Assembly (NCBI GenBank): GCA_030760725.1
Contig: JASWHV010000003.1
Coordinates: forward strand, 112,500,153 to 112,564,152
Length of the DNA: 64,000 nucleotides
Reading direction: 5' to 3'
From: Neostapfia colusana
Taxonomy: Eukaryota; Streptophyta; Magnoliopsida; Poales; Poaceae
In this document: one piece after another, positions 32,967 to 45,014 of the stretch
Layout of the letters: each line of letters opens with the position of its first letter
Numbering within the stretch: the stretch's first letter is position 1
Position numbers and translations under genes: made by a program
Notes under the pieces: generated by a model
Told to the model about the DNA's origin: nothing
Database searches by the model: none
Seen by the model: the letters and a program-made list of their open reading frames with translations, nothing else

Positions 32967-33735
32967 CCCGCTGGCTACGTGGCGCCTTCGGAGCTCATCC
33001 CTACGGAGGGGGGTGAGGTCCGGCACTGCTGGACACGTGGCAGGCTCGGAGCTCGCCTTTGAGGGAGGGGTGAGGTCCGGCCCCACTGGACACATGTCGC
33101 CTTCGGAGCTAGTCTCTGTGGAAAAGCGAGGCTCAGCCCCACGGGACACGTGTTAACTTTGGAGCTAGTCTCTGCGGAGAAGCGAGGCTCAGTCCCCCGG
33201 GACACGTGATGCTTTCGGAGCTCACCCCTGCGGAAGGGATGAGGTCCGGCCCCGCCAGCCACGTGTCGACTTTGGAACTCACCCCTGCAGAAGGGATGAG
33301 GCTTGGCCCCACGGGACACGTGTCACCCTCGGAGCTCGCCTCCGAGAGGTCCGGCCCCGATGGACACGTGTCGTCCTTGGAGCTCACCTTCGAGGAGAAG
33401 GGAGGCCCGACACTGCTGGACACGTGTCGTCCTCGGAGCTCACCTCCGAGGAGAAGGGAGGTCCGACGCTGTTGGACACGTGTCGCCACCGGAGCTCGCC
33501 TCTGTAGAGAGGGGAGGCCCCGCCAGATACGTGGCACACGCGGAGCTCGCCCCTGAGGAAAGAGGGGAGGCCCGCCTCGCTGGACGTGTGGCAGGTCCGG
33601 AGCTCGCCTCTGAGGAAAAGGGAGCCGCCCCGCTAGACGCGTGGCAGGTTCGGAGCTCGCCTCTGAAGGGAAGCAAGGATCGGCCCCGCTGGACACGTGG
33701 CGTCACTGGAGCTCACCACTGCAGAGATACGAGGT
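32967..33735 (+). repeat. Array of ~14 G-box-bearing repeats in 5' LTR
   Basis: About 14 units of 48-61 bp, each with '(ac)acgtg(t/g)(c)' followed by 'ggagctc(g/a)cc(t/c)ctg' and a GC-rich spacer. Most carry an intact ACACGTGTC or ACACGTGGC. The array ends about 175 bp upstream of the LTR TATA box. CACGTG is the core bound by plant bZIP and bHLH factors. Long open frames crossing the array on both strands result from repeat periodicity and are not genes. Confidence 0.85.
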
Positions 33736-33908
33736 CCTTAGACGGTTTTTCCTCCTGTGAATGCAGGAATACCCGGTACTGAGGAAACAAACACGATTTC
33801 CACGTGGCTACCGCACCAAATCAATTGGAGATAAGTTGTTAAGATCCAAAACAAATTGAATAGGACTCTTATTTGAAATCCAATCGGAGTAGGAATCTTC
33901 TTTTCCTT

Positions 33909-33918
33909 TTATAAATAG
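33909..33918 (+). promoter_or_regulatory. TATA box of the 5' LTR
   Basis: 'ttataaatag' after a CT-rich stretch, about 1.09 kb into the LTR and directly downstream of the G-box array; the identical motif is at 49749 in the 3' LTR. Confidence 0.6.
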
Positions 33919-35128
33919 AATCCAAAAATCCCCTTGACCGTAACACTTTTCCCAAGTCGACAACTTAGAGGCCCTAGCCCCCAACTCGCCGAGTTACACC
34001 CCTCGCCGGAGTTCAGTCATCGGTGAGCCCCACCGGTGAGACCTTCGACAAGATCCATCGAGCTCGCCGTCGCTGGAAGAGAGCCGACGATATGTCCTGC
34101 TGCCATTGCTAGGAGGAAGGCCGAGGTAGGTCTTTGTTACCACCTTACAACATCATCGCGGTTTCTTCGCATCTGTTTTCTTCGTTCCCTTCGAACAGAA
34201 GCTGTTTCGTGTGGACAGATCACGTGTTGATCGGTTTTTGATGGTGGAATTGATCTTGATCTTGAGTCAAGATCATCACCACATCCACACTTGATCCTTA
34301 CGCCTTTGTTCACCATAAAACCCCATGCAAGCCATTAAAACACGCAAGAACACGTACAAACTGGTTTAATAAAACAGCACCATAGGATTTGCATCCATCT
34401 ACATCATTGCATCTTGAGTAAAGTTTGTGCATGATGTTTGATTGCTATAATTTTGTATGTGCGTGGTTGTGAGTAGAAGGACAAGCTCAGGAAGCCATCT
34501 ACGAAGGACTACAACACCAAGACTTTGAGATCCGTGAGCAACAAAAGCCACAGGAACAAGGCAAGTGCCCCTTGACCATATTGATCCCATGTTTTGAAAA
34601 CTGTTTCATTTGCAAAAACGTGTTTGCTTGAGTCAACTTGATGGGAAACCCTTTTATAGGAGTTTACTAGTTTTGTTAACCATCCTTGTCGCCGGGAAAG
34701 ATGATGAGTCGGGTATGGTCGTTTTTCCTTTTTGCTTCGCTTAGCTTATGGGATACGGGAAGGCGAAGTAGAGCATGTCTAAATACTGAACTCATATGAA
34801 TAATGTTAATGAGAACTTGATGATGATAATGAATATGAATCGGGGGAGATCTAGGCATGTTTGGTTCGTGGATGTGGTAGAATAAGATGGTGGTTTACTT
34901 GCCGTAGATCTAAGGACCGGTTCATACCAGCACATGCCATGAAAACAGTGCCACCACAAAGCCAAATATGGGTGCGGCTTAGCTGACTAATTAGGTAAGT
35001 TGCTAGATTGTTATGGACCGTGGAAGGCGCGGGGAATGGGAGTCGAGAGAGGACTGCTCTGAGAACTGCATGGCACAAGAGGGGGCCCATAGGTGGGAGA
35101 ATGGTGATTCGAGCCCGCTGGTGAAACC

Positions 35129-36730
35129 TGTAGAATCGAAGTACACGTGTAAAGCTACCAGAGGGGAGGGGAATGGTAGATAAAAACTTTTCAACGGAAG
35201 CAACAAAACACCCCTCAGCAGAAAACCGATCTGTTAAAGAAATCGTGTGTGCGACTAATCTAAACGTGTTCAACTGTGACAAAACTAGTATAGATTGTAG
35301 AGAATCAAGTCATGGAGACGTCACAACAAGAATCATGAAAATCCGTTGAGAGAAACTCAAGTTACGATCGAAAGATCGAACAAAGGTCAATCTGTCCTAC
35401 GCGAGAAAAACAGTTCTGAAATACTGCAAAGAAACTCGTGTAGATTAGAAACCACAAATTCAATGACCGTGAAATTTTCACAGATGATAGATAATCAATT
35501 TGTAAAGACAACCCAAAAAGAATTACATCAATTGGATCTGTAAAACTCGAGTTATGATAAAACCACCAAAGCAAGGTAGTTCTGAACCGAAACTCGACGA
35601 GAAAAACTTGTCTGAAACAAGTCGGACGAACAAGGCACAAATGTTCCTTTACAATACGAATTTTATTTATCAAAACACAAGAGGAACAACTCTAAAATCG
35701 TGCTCCCACAAGCCTTGGCCAACCTTGCTTATATAACCAGCAATCTTAAGACTTCCAAACACCTTAGTAACATCCCAAACATTCCTAAAACAACTCAAAT
35801 TCGTGACCCACACGAAATCCTATCATAACCAACTCAAAACTTTCCATATTTGAGTCAAACACGACTCAGCCGCAGCCTGAGTCCATAACCTAGTCGGTTG
35901 GACCTTTCCGACCAATTCTTTACGTCCACATCTCTTCATCACGCCTTGGAACCATGCAGCCACGTCCATGCACTCCTTGCACACGTGCAAACATCTTCCA
36001 ACGACGTCCAAGATACCTTCATATCCATTGTTCTTGATTCAAACATACTACGCAACCTCCCGATCAACTCAACCACAATTCCTCACGAACTTGGTTGTTG
36101 AACCTCATCTTCTCCCTAAGACTAGTTCAATGGATCCCATCACCAGCCATGTCTAGAACTCAAGCAACACCTGCACATAAATAAACAACCAATACTTCCG
36201 AGCACAAGTCCTCGACTTGACTCTCGTTAGTTCCAAAACTACAACATCTTACGTGAGCACCTCACATAACCATGTTGTAAACCATAGCAAAATGATATCA
36301 GCCATAACCACCAAAACACACCAAAAACTTAGTAAAATAATACTAAGCAAACATTCCATAAGAGTAAAGCAAGTTCGAAACATTGCAAGTTAAAAGCAGA
36401 ACCATTGCAATCAAGCTCCGAACCTTACCAAAGCTTACCGGACCTTGAACCGGAGCTTACCAAAACTAGTCGGACCCAGCGCCGGAGCTTACTAAAGCTT
36501 AGTCGGACCTAACACGAAACTTACCAAAGCTAGTCGGACCTAGCACCGGAGCTAGCAAAAACAAGTCGGACCTAGCCAAAATAAGTCAGACCTAGACAAA
36601 GCAAGTCGGACCTTACGTCGGACCTTGCAGGAGCTCGGACCTAGAGTCGGACCTTGTTAAAAAGGTGTTTTGGTAGTATTCAAAACTTTTATCGTCAAAG
36701 CCAATGCATTCAGCACACATAGGTCTCATA
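35129..36730 (-). repeat. 3' LTR of the copia element
   Basis: 1602 bp, TGTAGAATCG to CTCATA (last bases mutated from CACA). It is about 100 bp shorter than the partner because the stretch after the TATA region (43911-44010 in the other LTR) is deleted; that stretch is present in the third copy at 4072-5693. TATA-like 'gttatataagc' on the minus strand at 35728-35738. Confidence 0.85.
36410..36660 (-). repeat. Short-repeat array in copia LTR U3
   Basis: About ten imperfect units built on 'agtcggacct' and 'ccggagcttaccaaagct', read AGGTCCGACT on the element's strand. The same array is at about 44690-44940 and 5455-5645. Its position close to the U3 start suggests an enhancer-like role. Confidence 0.75.
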
Positions 36731-36750
36731 ATCTCCCCCTTGATGAATGC
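36731..36750 (-). other. Polypurine tract of the copia element
   Basis: Minus-strand 'catcaagggggagat' directly before the 3' LTR. Confidence 0.7.
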
Positions 36751-37719
36751 ATTGGCAACACCACTTAAAATCAGAACATTGGCTTATTCACATGAAAAGT
36801 TTTGAAAACAATTTCTCCCCCTTTGTAAATCTGAAATAAAATGAGAAGAAAAACAAAAATACCAAAAACTCTCCCCCTGAGAAGAATCGTGCCAAAACAC
36901 TTGTGAATGTGTGCAATGTGTGATCAATTTCTCTCCCTTTGACAATGTATTCAGCAAGGTACAAAAGAGAAATTTTAATTTATTATGAGCACATTATAAC
37001 ATATACATATAAAACAAAGCTCATCCAAATCATACTATCAAGTAACTTACACTATCACATCAATGAGATACATAAAGTAGTGTAAGCCATGCTAGAGATC
37101 AAGTGTAATTTTCAATTTAAGCAAGTCATGATCTCACAAACTTAACTATTTCAAGACCTGAAAGCATGACACTTGTTGCTGCATTTTATTTATCATTTAA
37201 AGCACAAATTTTGATCTTATGACATTTGCAAGAGATTATATGCAGCATCAGCCTTATTCTAACCAACCAAGCCAAGCCTATGTCATTTGACAGTGAGCAG
37301 CTTAAGGACATGGTTTTAGTCATACACAACTCCTTTCAAGTTCATATCTAAGTGCAATGATAAGCCATCTCAAAAGAAGAAGTGCGATGCATGCATATTC
37401 TCTTGATCTTTTCTCATTTTTTATTTGAACATAAAAACTCAACATGTGATTGATTACTTGATTAATTCTTTATGATTAAAGCACTTGTGAGCATGCAACA
37501 AGTTCAAAACAGCAAGAAAGTTCGACCATGACCAGATTTAGTGTAAGTAATTATTTCAATTACTAGACATGGTAAAAACTACAAAATGTATAACACGAGT
37601 AATGTAGTAAGAACTTTCAGCATGAAAAAGGAATCACAAAGTCATATATGCATGAAATACTATGCTCATATTATTTTAATTTCAGATTCACACATAGACT
37701 TCCCAAGTTTCAAAATTCT
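36751..37719. other. Untranslated 3' region of the copia element
   Basis: Nearly 1 kb, AT-rich, without coding frames, between the RNase H end and the polypurine tract. Long 3' untranslated regions are usual in this lineage. A short 'ctccccc' motif (36733, 36811-36871) recurs on the plus strand, i.e. extra purine tracts on the element strand. Confidence 0.6.
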
Positions 37720-37722
37720 CCC

Positions 37723-38174
37723 TCAATTTAAGCCATGAGGATGCATAACCCCTATTTCACTACGAATGTAACAAAAACGAGTGAAATCTAAAGGTTTTGT
37801 AAAAATGTAAGCCAATTGTTGTTCGGTATCTACATGGTGAAGCACAATGTTCCCTTTTTCGACATTATCACGGAGAAAGTGATACCTAATGTCAATGTGC
37901 TTAGTTCTCGAATGTTGCACGGGTTTTTTAGCAATGCAAATGGCACTAGTGTTATCACAAAACAGTGGAACACTATCTAGATCAACCCCATAGTCCTTAA
38001 GTGCTTGAACAATCCAAAGAATTTGTGAGCAAACACTAGCAGCAGCTACATATTCAGATTCGGCTGTGGATTGTGCAACTGAACTTTGTTTTCTAGAGGA
38101 CCAGGCAACAAGTGAATTACCAAGAAAATGACAACACCAGAAGTATTTTTCCTATCAATCCTACAACCCCAAAA
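37723..38174 (-). pseudogene. Copia RNase H remnant
   Basis: 'HSRTKHIDIRYHFLRDNVEKG' and 'LAYIFTKPLD' are the C-terminal RNase H motifs of copia polyproteins. The frame differs from the RT ORF that ends at 38175 ('LKAFFRC'), so a frameshift near 38175-38200 separates them. The protein end is at 37723. Confidence 0.8.
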
Positions 38175-40847
38175 TCAGCATCGGAAAAAAGCTTTCAAAG
38201 TAACGGTTGAGGAAGAAGGAAGAAAAATGCCAAATTCTTGAGTTCCATGTAAGTTCCTGAGAATCCTTTTGACGGCTTGACGATGTGAAGCACGTGGGGA
38301 CGCTTGAAACCGTGCACAAAGACATACGCTGAATTGTATGTACGGTCTTGATGCCGTGAGATACAAAAGTGATCCGATCATGCTTCTATATTCTTTTTGA
38401 TCAACGGGATCACAATTTTCATCAAGTTCAAGTGTTGTTGCTGTTCCCATTGGTATCCGAAGAGGCTTGCTTTTGTCCATGTTGAAGCGCCTTAGGAGAT
38501 CTTTTGTATACTTTGTTTGATGCACAAAGGTACCCTCCTTGGTTTGCTTGATTTGCAGCCCCAAAAAGTACGTGAGTTCTCCCATCATACTCATCTCAAA
38601 TTCTGAACTCATCATAGCTGAAAACTTGGACACAAGATCATGAGAAGCACAACCAAAAATAATATCATCCACATACACTTGAACGAATAATGAGTCATTG
38701 CCATGCTTAAGCACAAAAAGAGTTTTATCAACCTTGCCCATGGTAAACCCCTTTTCAAGTAAGAATGTTTTTAACCTATCAAACCATGCTCTAGGGGCTT
38801 GTTTGAGACCGTACAAGGCTTTGGACAGTTTGTAAACATGATTAGGAAAATTTGGATTTTCAAAACCTGGTGGTTGTTTGATATAAAACTCCTCATCTAT
38901 GTAGCCATTAAGAAACGCACATTTAACATCCATTTGATATAGCTTAAAACCTTTAGATGCAGCAAAAGCTAACAAAATTCTTATGGCTTCTAATCTAGCA
39001 ACAGGAACAAAAGTTTCATCAAAATCTAGACCTTCAACTTGTGTGAAACCTTGAGCAACCAACCTAGCCTTATTCCTAACCACAACCCCATCCTCACTTT
39101 GTTTATTTTTAAACACCCATTTAGTTCCAATTAAAGTGTGACCTTGAGGTGGAGGTACAAGTTTCCAAACATTATTTCTTTCAAAATTTTCTAACTCTTC
39201 TTGCATGGCAATAATCCAAGATTCATTAGTGAGTGCGTGTGATATATCTTTGGGTTCAAAAGAAGCAACAAAAGCTGAATGAGCATGAGAATTGGGGTCG
39301 AAAAATCTGGATCTTGTAACTCGTTCATGCAAGCTTCCAATAATTTGTTGTGGAGGATGACTTTTGAGAATCCGGAGGGGAGTGGACACTTCACAAGCTT
39401 CTTCTTCTTCTTCTTCTTCTTCATGTTCATCACAAATAGATGAGCTTGTGACGTGAGGAGGATCTGGACCAGCAATGGTGGTCGTCGGTGCTGGCTGTGA
39501 ATCAAGATCAGGAGCTGGAAAAATGTCATTAGCTGCTGAATTTTCGGGCAGCAGCACCACTTCTTCCTCTTCTTCAACGAAAATACTCTCCCCCTGCGGA
39601 TATCGATCTGGACCTGCAATATTTGAACTAGTACCTGGGCTAGCTTCATCAAAAGAAACCTCACAAGTCTCCACAATTTTGTTAGTATCAAGTAAAAGCA
39701 CACGGTAGCCTCTAGTATGAGATGGATAACCAAGAAACATGCCATCAACAGATCTAGCTTCAAATTTATCAAGATTACCATGTTTCTTAACAAAGCATTT
39801 GCAAGCAAAGACCCTAAAGTGTGTGACACTAGGCCTATGTCCAAACCTGAGCTCATATGGTGTTTTACCTAGCTTAGCACACAAGAAAACACGATTTGAG
39901 ACATAACAAGCGGTTGCAATTGCATCAGCCCAAAATTTCCTAGGAGTTTGATATTCATCAAGCATAGTCCTAGCCATCTCAACTAAGGTTCTGTTCTTTC
40001 TCTCTACAACACCGTTTTGTTGAGGTACATATGGTGAATAAAATTGATGATCTATTGCATTTTCAGCACAAAAGTGATCAAACGATTGATTTTTAAATTC
40101 GGTTCCATTATCACTTCTAATTGCTTTTAAAGATCCTGGGTGATCAATTGATAATCTAAGATATAAAATTCTAAAGTGACTGAAAGCTTCATTCTTAGAT
40201 GCCATAAAGTAAACCCAAGAGTATCTAGAATAGTCATCAACAATCACAAGAACATACCATTTACCTCCGAAGGATTGAACACGTGAAGGTCCTACGGTGT
40301 CAAGATGTAAAAGTTGACCCGGTTCAGTTGTCATGGTCATTGTGAGAGGAGCATGTGAACCTGCAACCATCTTAGCATGTCTACAAGAAGAGCACACAAT
40401 TTCTTTGTCCCCTTTAAGCTTAGGCAGCCCACGTATGCGATCAAGAGCAATAACACGCGTGAGATGATCAAAGCCTACGTGCCCAAGTCTACGATGCCAA
40501 AAATATAAATCTTTGGAATCATTTACAACTAGACATCTATGCTTAGAGGAAGACATATCAAAATCAGCTTTAAAAACTCTTCCAAACCGAGACATGTTAA
40601 AGATAAGCTCACTATTTGAAGCTATAATTTTGCAGCAGTTTTTATTGAAAATAATTTCCAGATTTTCATCTAGCAATTGTGAAACAGAAAGCAAGTTGTA
40701 TTTCAAATTTTTGACAAGTGCCACATCCTTCAAAGTGTAGTGATCATTTACTCTAACCGAACCCTTAGCAAATATAGGAGTTGAAGAATTATCGACAAAA
40801 GTAACATTCTCTACACGTGACACAAAAGAGAGAGAGAGGAGAACCAT
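38175..40847 (-). pseudogene. Copia integrase-reverse transcriptase ORF
   Basis: 890 residues open. Integrase zinc finger His118-His123-Cys152-Cys155; catalytic Asp183, Asp246, Glu282 (DD35E complete); acidic linker (about 420-490) encoded partly by a CTT/GAA repeat; RT with 'DVKCAFLNG' and YVDD (725-728). Missing from this frame are the protease, which lies just upstream in a different frame ('DSGCSRHMTG' near 40870) because of a CT-run length change near 40830, and RNase H, shifted downstream. So this is an enzyme core inside a frameshifted polyprotein rather than a working protein. Confidence 0.85.
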
Positions 40848-40921
40848 TCTTTGTTACCGGTCATGTGGCGTGAGCAACCTGAATCCACAATCTAAATGTT
40901 CTCCTTTCTCAAGCGTGTAAC

Positions 40922-43242
40922 CTACATAGAAGCACAATACGTCGATGACTCAATACTGGGGTTAGTTAAAAGGCATTTAGGAATCCAGTACTGAGTCACA
41001 CGACGTCCAGCAGGAATAACATGCGAAATCTGAGATAAAACAACAGGTTTATGAGTCAAAGTTTGATATTTTATGTTCTTAACTACTGACCTATGAGGTG
41101 TTACTTGTGTAGCACGAAAATCAGTAGCTCCGGAGGCAAAAACAGAAGGTCCGGAGGCAAAAACTGAAGCTCCGGAGGTAAACTTTGAATATTTCTGACT
41201 CATAACAGAAGGTTGCATGTTCCTGACATTCGGTTTAGTATGTGCAGCAAATTTTGCATGAGAGTTATAAGATCTAGCTTGCATTCTTTCCTTTTTATGT
41301 TGTTTAGCTAGTCTATAACAAAAATCTATGACATGACCATCTCTACCACAATAGGTACAATGAAATTTAACTTTGTGTTCATGTCTAGATGAGCATGCAG
41401 TATGCTTATTTGAACCCGAATGTGACAACACTCCTGCAGATTTGAAAACCACTTCTTTTTGTTTAGGAACTATTTGAATCAAACCACTTCCTAATGATTT
41501 TACAATTTTAGGTGGATGTGCCTTAGCATGAGCATGTGAATCAAAACCTAAACCAGTTTTATCATTGCAAGACTTGGAAGAATTCAGCAGCAAGTTTAGG
41601 TTCTTATTCCCATTACAAAACCGATCTAATGTCCTATGCATGTTATCAAGTTTATTTGATAGATCAAGGCAATTTTCACATGAAGTTTTTCCTTTTAATT
41701 TGCAATTAGAACAATATTTAACTTCATGAGAACGTAAAGCATTGTTCAATATAGAAATTTCTTTCATAGCATCTTGTAGTTTCTTATCAAGATCATCGCA
41801 AGTAGAACAATGCAAATCAATTGTAGAACAACAAGCATCTTTTAAGTTTTTATCATTAAGTGCAGCAAGCTTTTTGTTCTTTTTGATTTCAAGTTCAAGT
41901 TTATCAAGTGTGGAGGTGTGTGTACTTCTTAGAGAGGACAATTGTTCATATATTAAATCACATGAGGAACAAGAATCATCACTAGGAATCAAGGATTTTA
42001 AACGATTAATTTCAGATTCTAGTGACTCAATTTTAACAGCATTGTCCCTAAGCTTTTTGTCCTTTTTCTTAACAATAATAGTGGCACGAGAAATAGCATC
42101 ACACATTTCTTCGCAAGTAGGACATACCTCTTCGTTGTCACTGTTGTGTTCTGCATCTCCATACTTGATTTTGATTTGCCCGCCATGAAGCACAAGTTTG
42201 CCAGATCATCTTCATCTTCATCACTTCTAATGTCTACATCACTTGAGCCAAGTTCTTGAAGTGCGGTGATGAAACTGTTTATCAGTTTGCGTCCTGTAAA
42301 ACCCTTCTTTTTCTTGTTGGTGTTGCCAAAAGAGGACTTGACTTTATTCAGCTTTTCATCACGGTTAGAAGGACCTGAAAGGTTAGGGCAATCTGTACGA
42401 AAGTGTCCTGTCTTACCACATTCAAAGCATCGTTGAGGTCCGGAGCTTCCTCTCCTTCTAGTTCTCACATTTTGCAATGCTTTTGAGAACCTAGTAGAAA
42501 GATGTACTAGCTCCTCCTCTCGAAACTCCTCAATCTGTTCCAGGGTTAGTGAAGACAGCAAAACAAGTGTATTGCTAGATGATTGGCCGGAGCTAGGCAT
42601 ATCACGTTGTGAGACAAATGCAATAGTCTTATTTGGGTTCTTACGTGATATAATGTCAATTTCATGAGTTTTTAGCTTAGAATAAAGCACATCTAATGTA
42701 AGAGTACTCATGATAGTGGATTCACATATGGATGTTACTTTCATCTCCCAAATTGACATGTCTAATGCACTTAGTAATTGCCTAGCATTTTCAACATCTG
42801 AAAAATTAACATTGATGCTACGCAAGTTGCTGAGGATTTTATTAAAGCGAGCAAAGAGGTTATCAATGGACTCACCGGGTTGCATCTCAAAGCGCATGTA
42901 TTCTTTCTTGAACATATCCTGTCTTACCTCCTTGATCGTGTTGGATCCTTCGTGGTAGTCACAAAGTGCTCTCCACACATCGTACGCCGATCGGAGGTGT
43001 GCAACACGGTCGAAGTCGCTCTAAGTTAGTCCTTGTATGATCAAGTTTCGAGCCTTGTTGTTGTTGTCAACATCTCTTATGTTTGTAGCCGTGACTTGAT
43101 CGTTTGAAGGCACATTGTAAGGCTTGTACACCTTTTTCCATATTGCAAAGCCTTGCGTCTGGATGAAAGCTTCCATGCGTGCCTTCCAAACCTGAAAATC
43201 AATACCACTAAACACACAAGGTTTGGCGGAGTATTTCTCCAT
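40922..43242 (-). pseudogene. Copia gag with zinc knuckle and coiled-coil half
   Basis: Reads from ATG 43242 ('MEKYSAKPCVF...FQVWKARMEAF'), through an in-frame stop (43021-43023), 'DYHEGSNTIKEVRQ' and a zinc knuckle 'CFECGKTGHFRTDC' (about 42408-42450), then by frameshift between 42019 and 42193 into a 423-residue Cys/Lys-rich coiled-coil half with repeated CxxC pairs and a late 'CTYCGRDGHVIDFC' knuckle. The bipartite gag with a long C-terminal half is typical of Sireviruses. It packages element RNA; broken here by one stop and one frameshift. Confidence 0.8.
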
Positions 43243-43286
43243 GATGATTAGTCAAAACACGTGCAAATCACAAAGATTAGAGCAAC

Positions 43287-43301
43287 CTTGCTCTGATACC
43301 A
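43287..43301 (-). other. Primer-binding site of the copia element
   Basis: Minus-strand TGGTATCAGAGCAAG, initiator-Met tRNA type, two bases inside the 5' LTR (43304). Confidence 0.85.
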
Positions 43302-43303
43302 AT

Positions 43304-45009
43304 TTTAGGATCGAAGTACACGTGTAAAGCTACCAGAGGGGGGGTGAATGGTAGATAAAAACTTTTCAGCGGAAGCAACAAAACACCCCTGAGCAGGAAA
43401 CCGATCTGTTATAGAAACTGTGTGCGCGACTAATCTAAACGTGTTCAACTGTGACAAAACTAGTATAGATTGTAGAGAATCAAGTCACGAAGACGTCACA
43501 ACAAGAAACATGAAAATCCGTTGAGAGAAACTCAAGTTACGATCGAAAGATCAAACAAAGGTCAATCTGTCCTACGCGAGAAAAACAGTTCTGTAATACT
43601 GCAAAAAACTCGTGTAGATCAGAAACCACAAATTAAATGACCTTGAAATTTTCATAGATGATAGATAATCAAGTTGTGAAGACAACTAAAAAAAATCACA
43701 TCAATTGTATCTGTAAAACTCGAGTTATGATAAAACCACCGAAGCAAGGTAGTGCTGAACAGAAACTCGACGAGAAAAACCCTTCTGAAACAAGTCGGAC
43801 TAACAAGGCACAAAAGTTCCTTTAGAATACAAATTTTGTTTATCAAAACAGAAGAGGAACAGCCCCAAAGTCGTGCACACATGAGCCTTGGCCTCCCTTG
43901 CTTATATAACCAGCCCTAAGGCCAACCCAATTCAAACTAGGACTCCTACTTGGATTCAAACTGTAACTTTCCAATACTGCTCAAGACTCTTCTACACGTA
44001 GATAGAAGCAATCATAAGACTTCCAAACACCTTAGGAACGTCCCAAACATTCCTAAAAAACCTCAACTTCATGTCCCACACAAAATCCTATCATAACCAA
44101 CTCAAAACTTTCCATATTTGAGTCAAACACGACTCAGCCGCAGCCTGAGTCCATAACCTAGTTGGTTGAACCTTTCCGACCAATTCTTTACGTCCACATC
44201 TCTTCATCACGCCTTTGAACCATGCAGCCACGTCCATGCACTCCTTGCACACGTGCAAGCATCTTCCAACAACATCCAAGATACCTTCATATGCATTGTT
44301 CTTGATTCAAACATACTGCGCAACCTCCCGATCAACTCAACCACAATTCCTCCCGAACTTGGTTGTTGAACCTCATCTTCTCCCTAAGACTAGTTCAATG
44401 GATCTGTCACCATACTTGTCTTGAACTCAAGCAACACCTGCACATGAATAAACAATCAATACTTTCGAGCACAAGTCCTCGACTTGACTCTCGTTAGTTC
44501 CGAAACTACAACATCTTACGTGAGCACCTCACATAAGCATGTTGTAAACCATAGCAAAATGATATCAGCCATAACCGCCAAAACACAGCAAAAACTTAGT
44601 AAAATAATACTAAGCAAACTTTCCATAAGAGTAAAGCAAGTTCGAAACATTGCAAGTTAAAAGCAGAACCATTGCAATCAAGCTCCGAACCTTACCAAAG
44701 CTAACCGGACCTTGAACCGGAGCTTACCAAAGCTAGTCGGACCTAGCGCCAGAGCTTACTAAAGCTTAGTCGGACCTAGCACGAAACTTACCAAATCTAG
44801 TCAGACCTAGCACAGGAGCTAGCAAAAACAAGTCAGATCTAGCCAAAATAAGTCAGACCTAGACAAAGCAAGTCGGACCTTACGTCGGACCTATCATCGG
44901 ACCTTGCAGGAGCTCGGACCTAGAGTCGGACCTTGTTAAAAAGGTGTTTTGGTAGTATTCAAAACTTTTATTGTCAAAGCCAATGTACTCAGTACACATA
45001 AGTCTCACA
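43304..45009 (-). repeat. 5' LTR of the copia element
   Basis: 1706 bp. On the plus strand it starts TTTAGGATCG where the partner has TGTAGAATCG, so the terminal TG is mutated. It ends GTCTCACA. TATA-like 'gttatataag' on the minus strand at 43901-43910; U3 repeat array at about 44690-44940. Confidence 0.85.
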
Positions 45010-45014
45010 AAACC

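Larger units (their letters stand above)
32817..35128 (+). repeat. 5' LTR of exon-inserted gypsy element, part 1
   Basis: The first 2312 bp of the LTR, including the CACGTG repeat array and TATA box. It ends at AAACC (35124-35128), the target duplication of the nested copia element; the LTR resumes at 45015. Confidence 0.9.
35129..45009 (-). mobile_element. Sirevirus-like Ty1/copia element nested in the 5' LTR
   Basis: 9,881 bp, minus strand, between target duplications AAACC (35124-35128 and 45010-45014). LTRs 35129-36730 and 43304-45009. Primer site TGGTATCAGAG near the right LTR and purine tract near the left. Gag with zinc knuckle, a long gag C-terminal half, integrase, RT and RNase H occur in copia order (integrase before RT). 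LTR size, the U3 repeat array, gag layout and primer site fit the Sirevirus/Maximus lineage; that assignment is inference. Frameshifts and stops make it inactive. It inserted after the surrounding gypsy element. Confidence 0.9.

Noticed and set aside
32628..33782. Long open frames on both strands (for example at 33133-33696 minus, 33303-33782 plus) and their twins at 48612-49622
   Set aside because: They run through the G-box tandem repeats of the LTR; repeat periods near multiples of three keep several frames open at once. No domain, and the twin copies differ by indels that shift frames.
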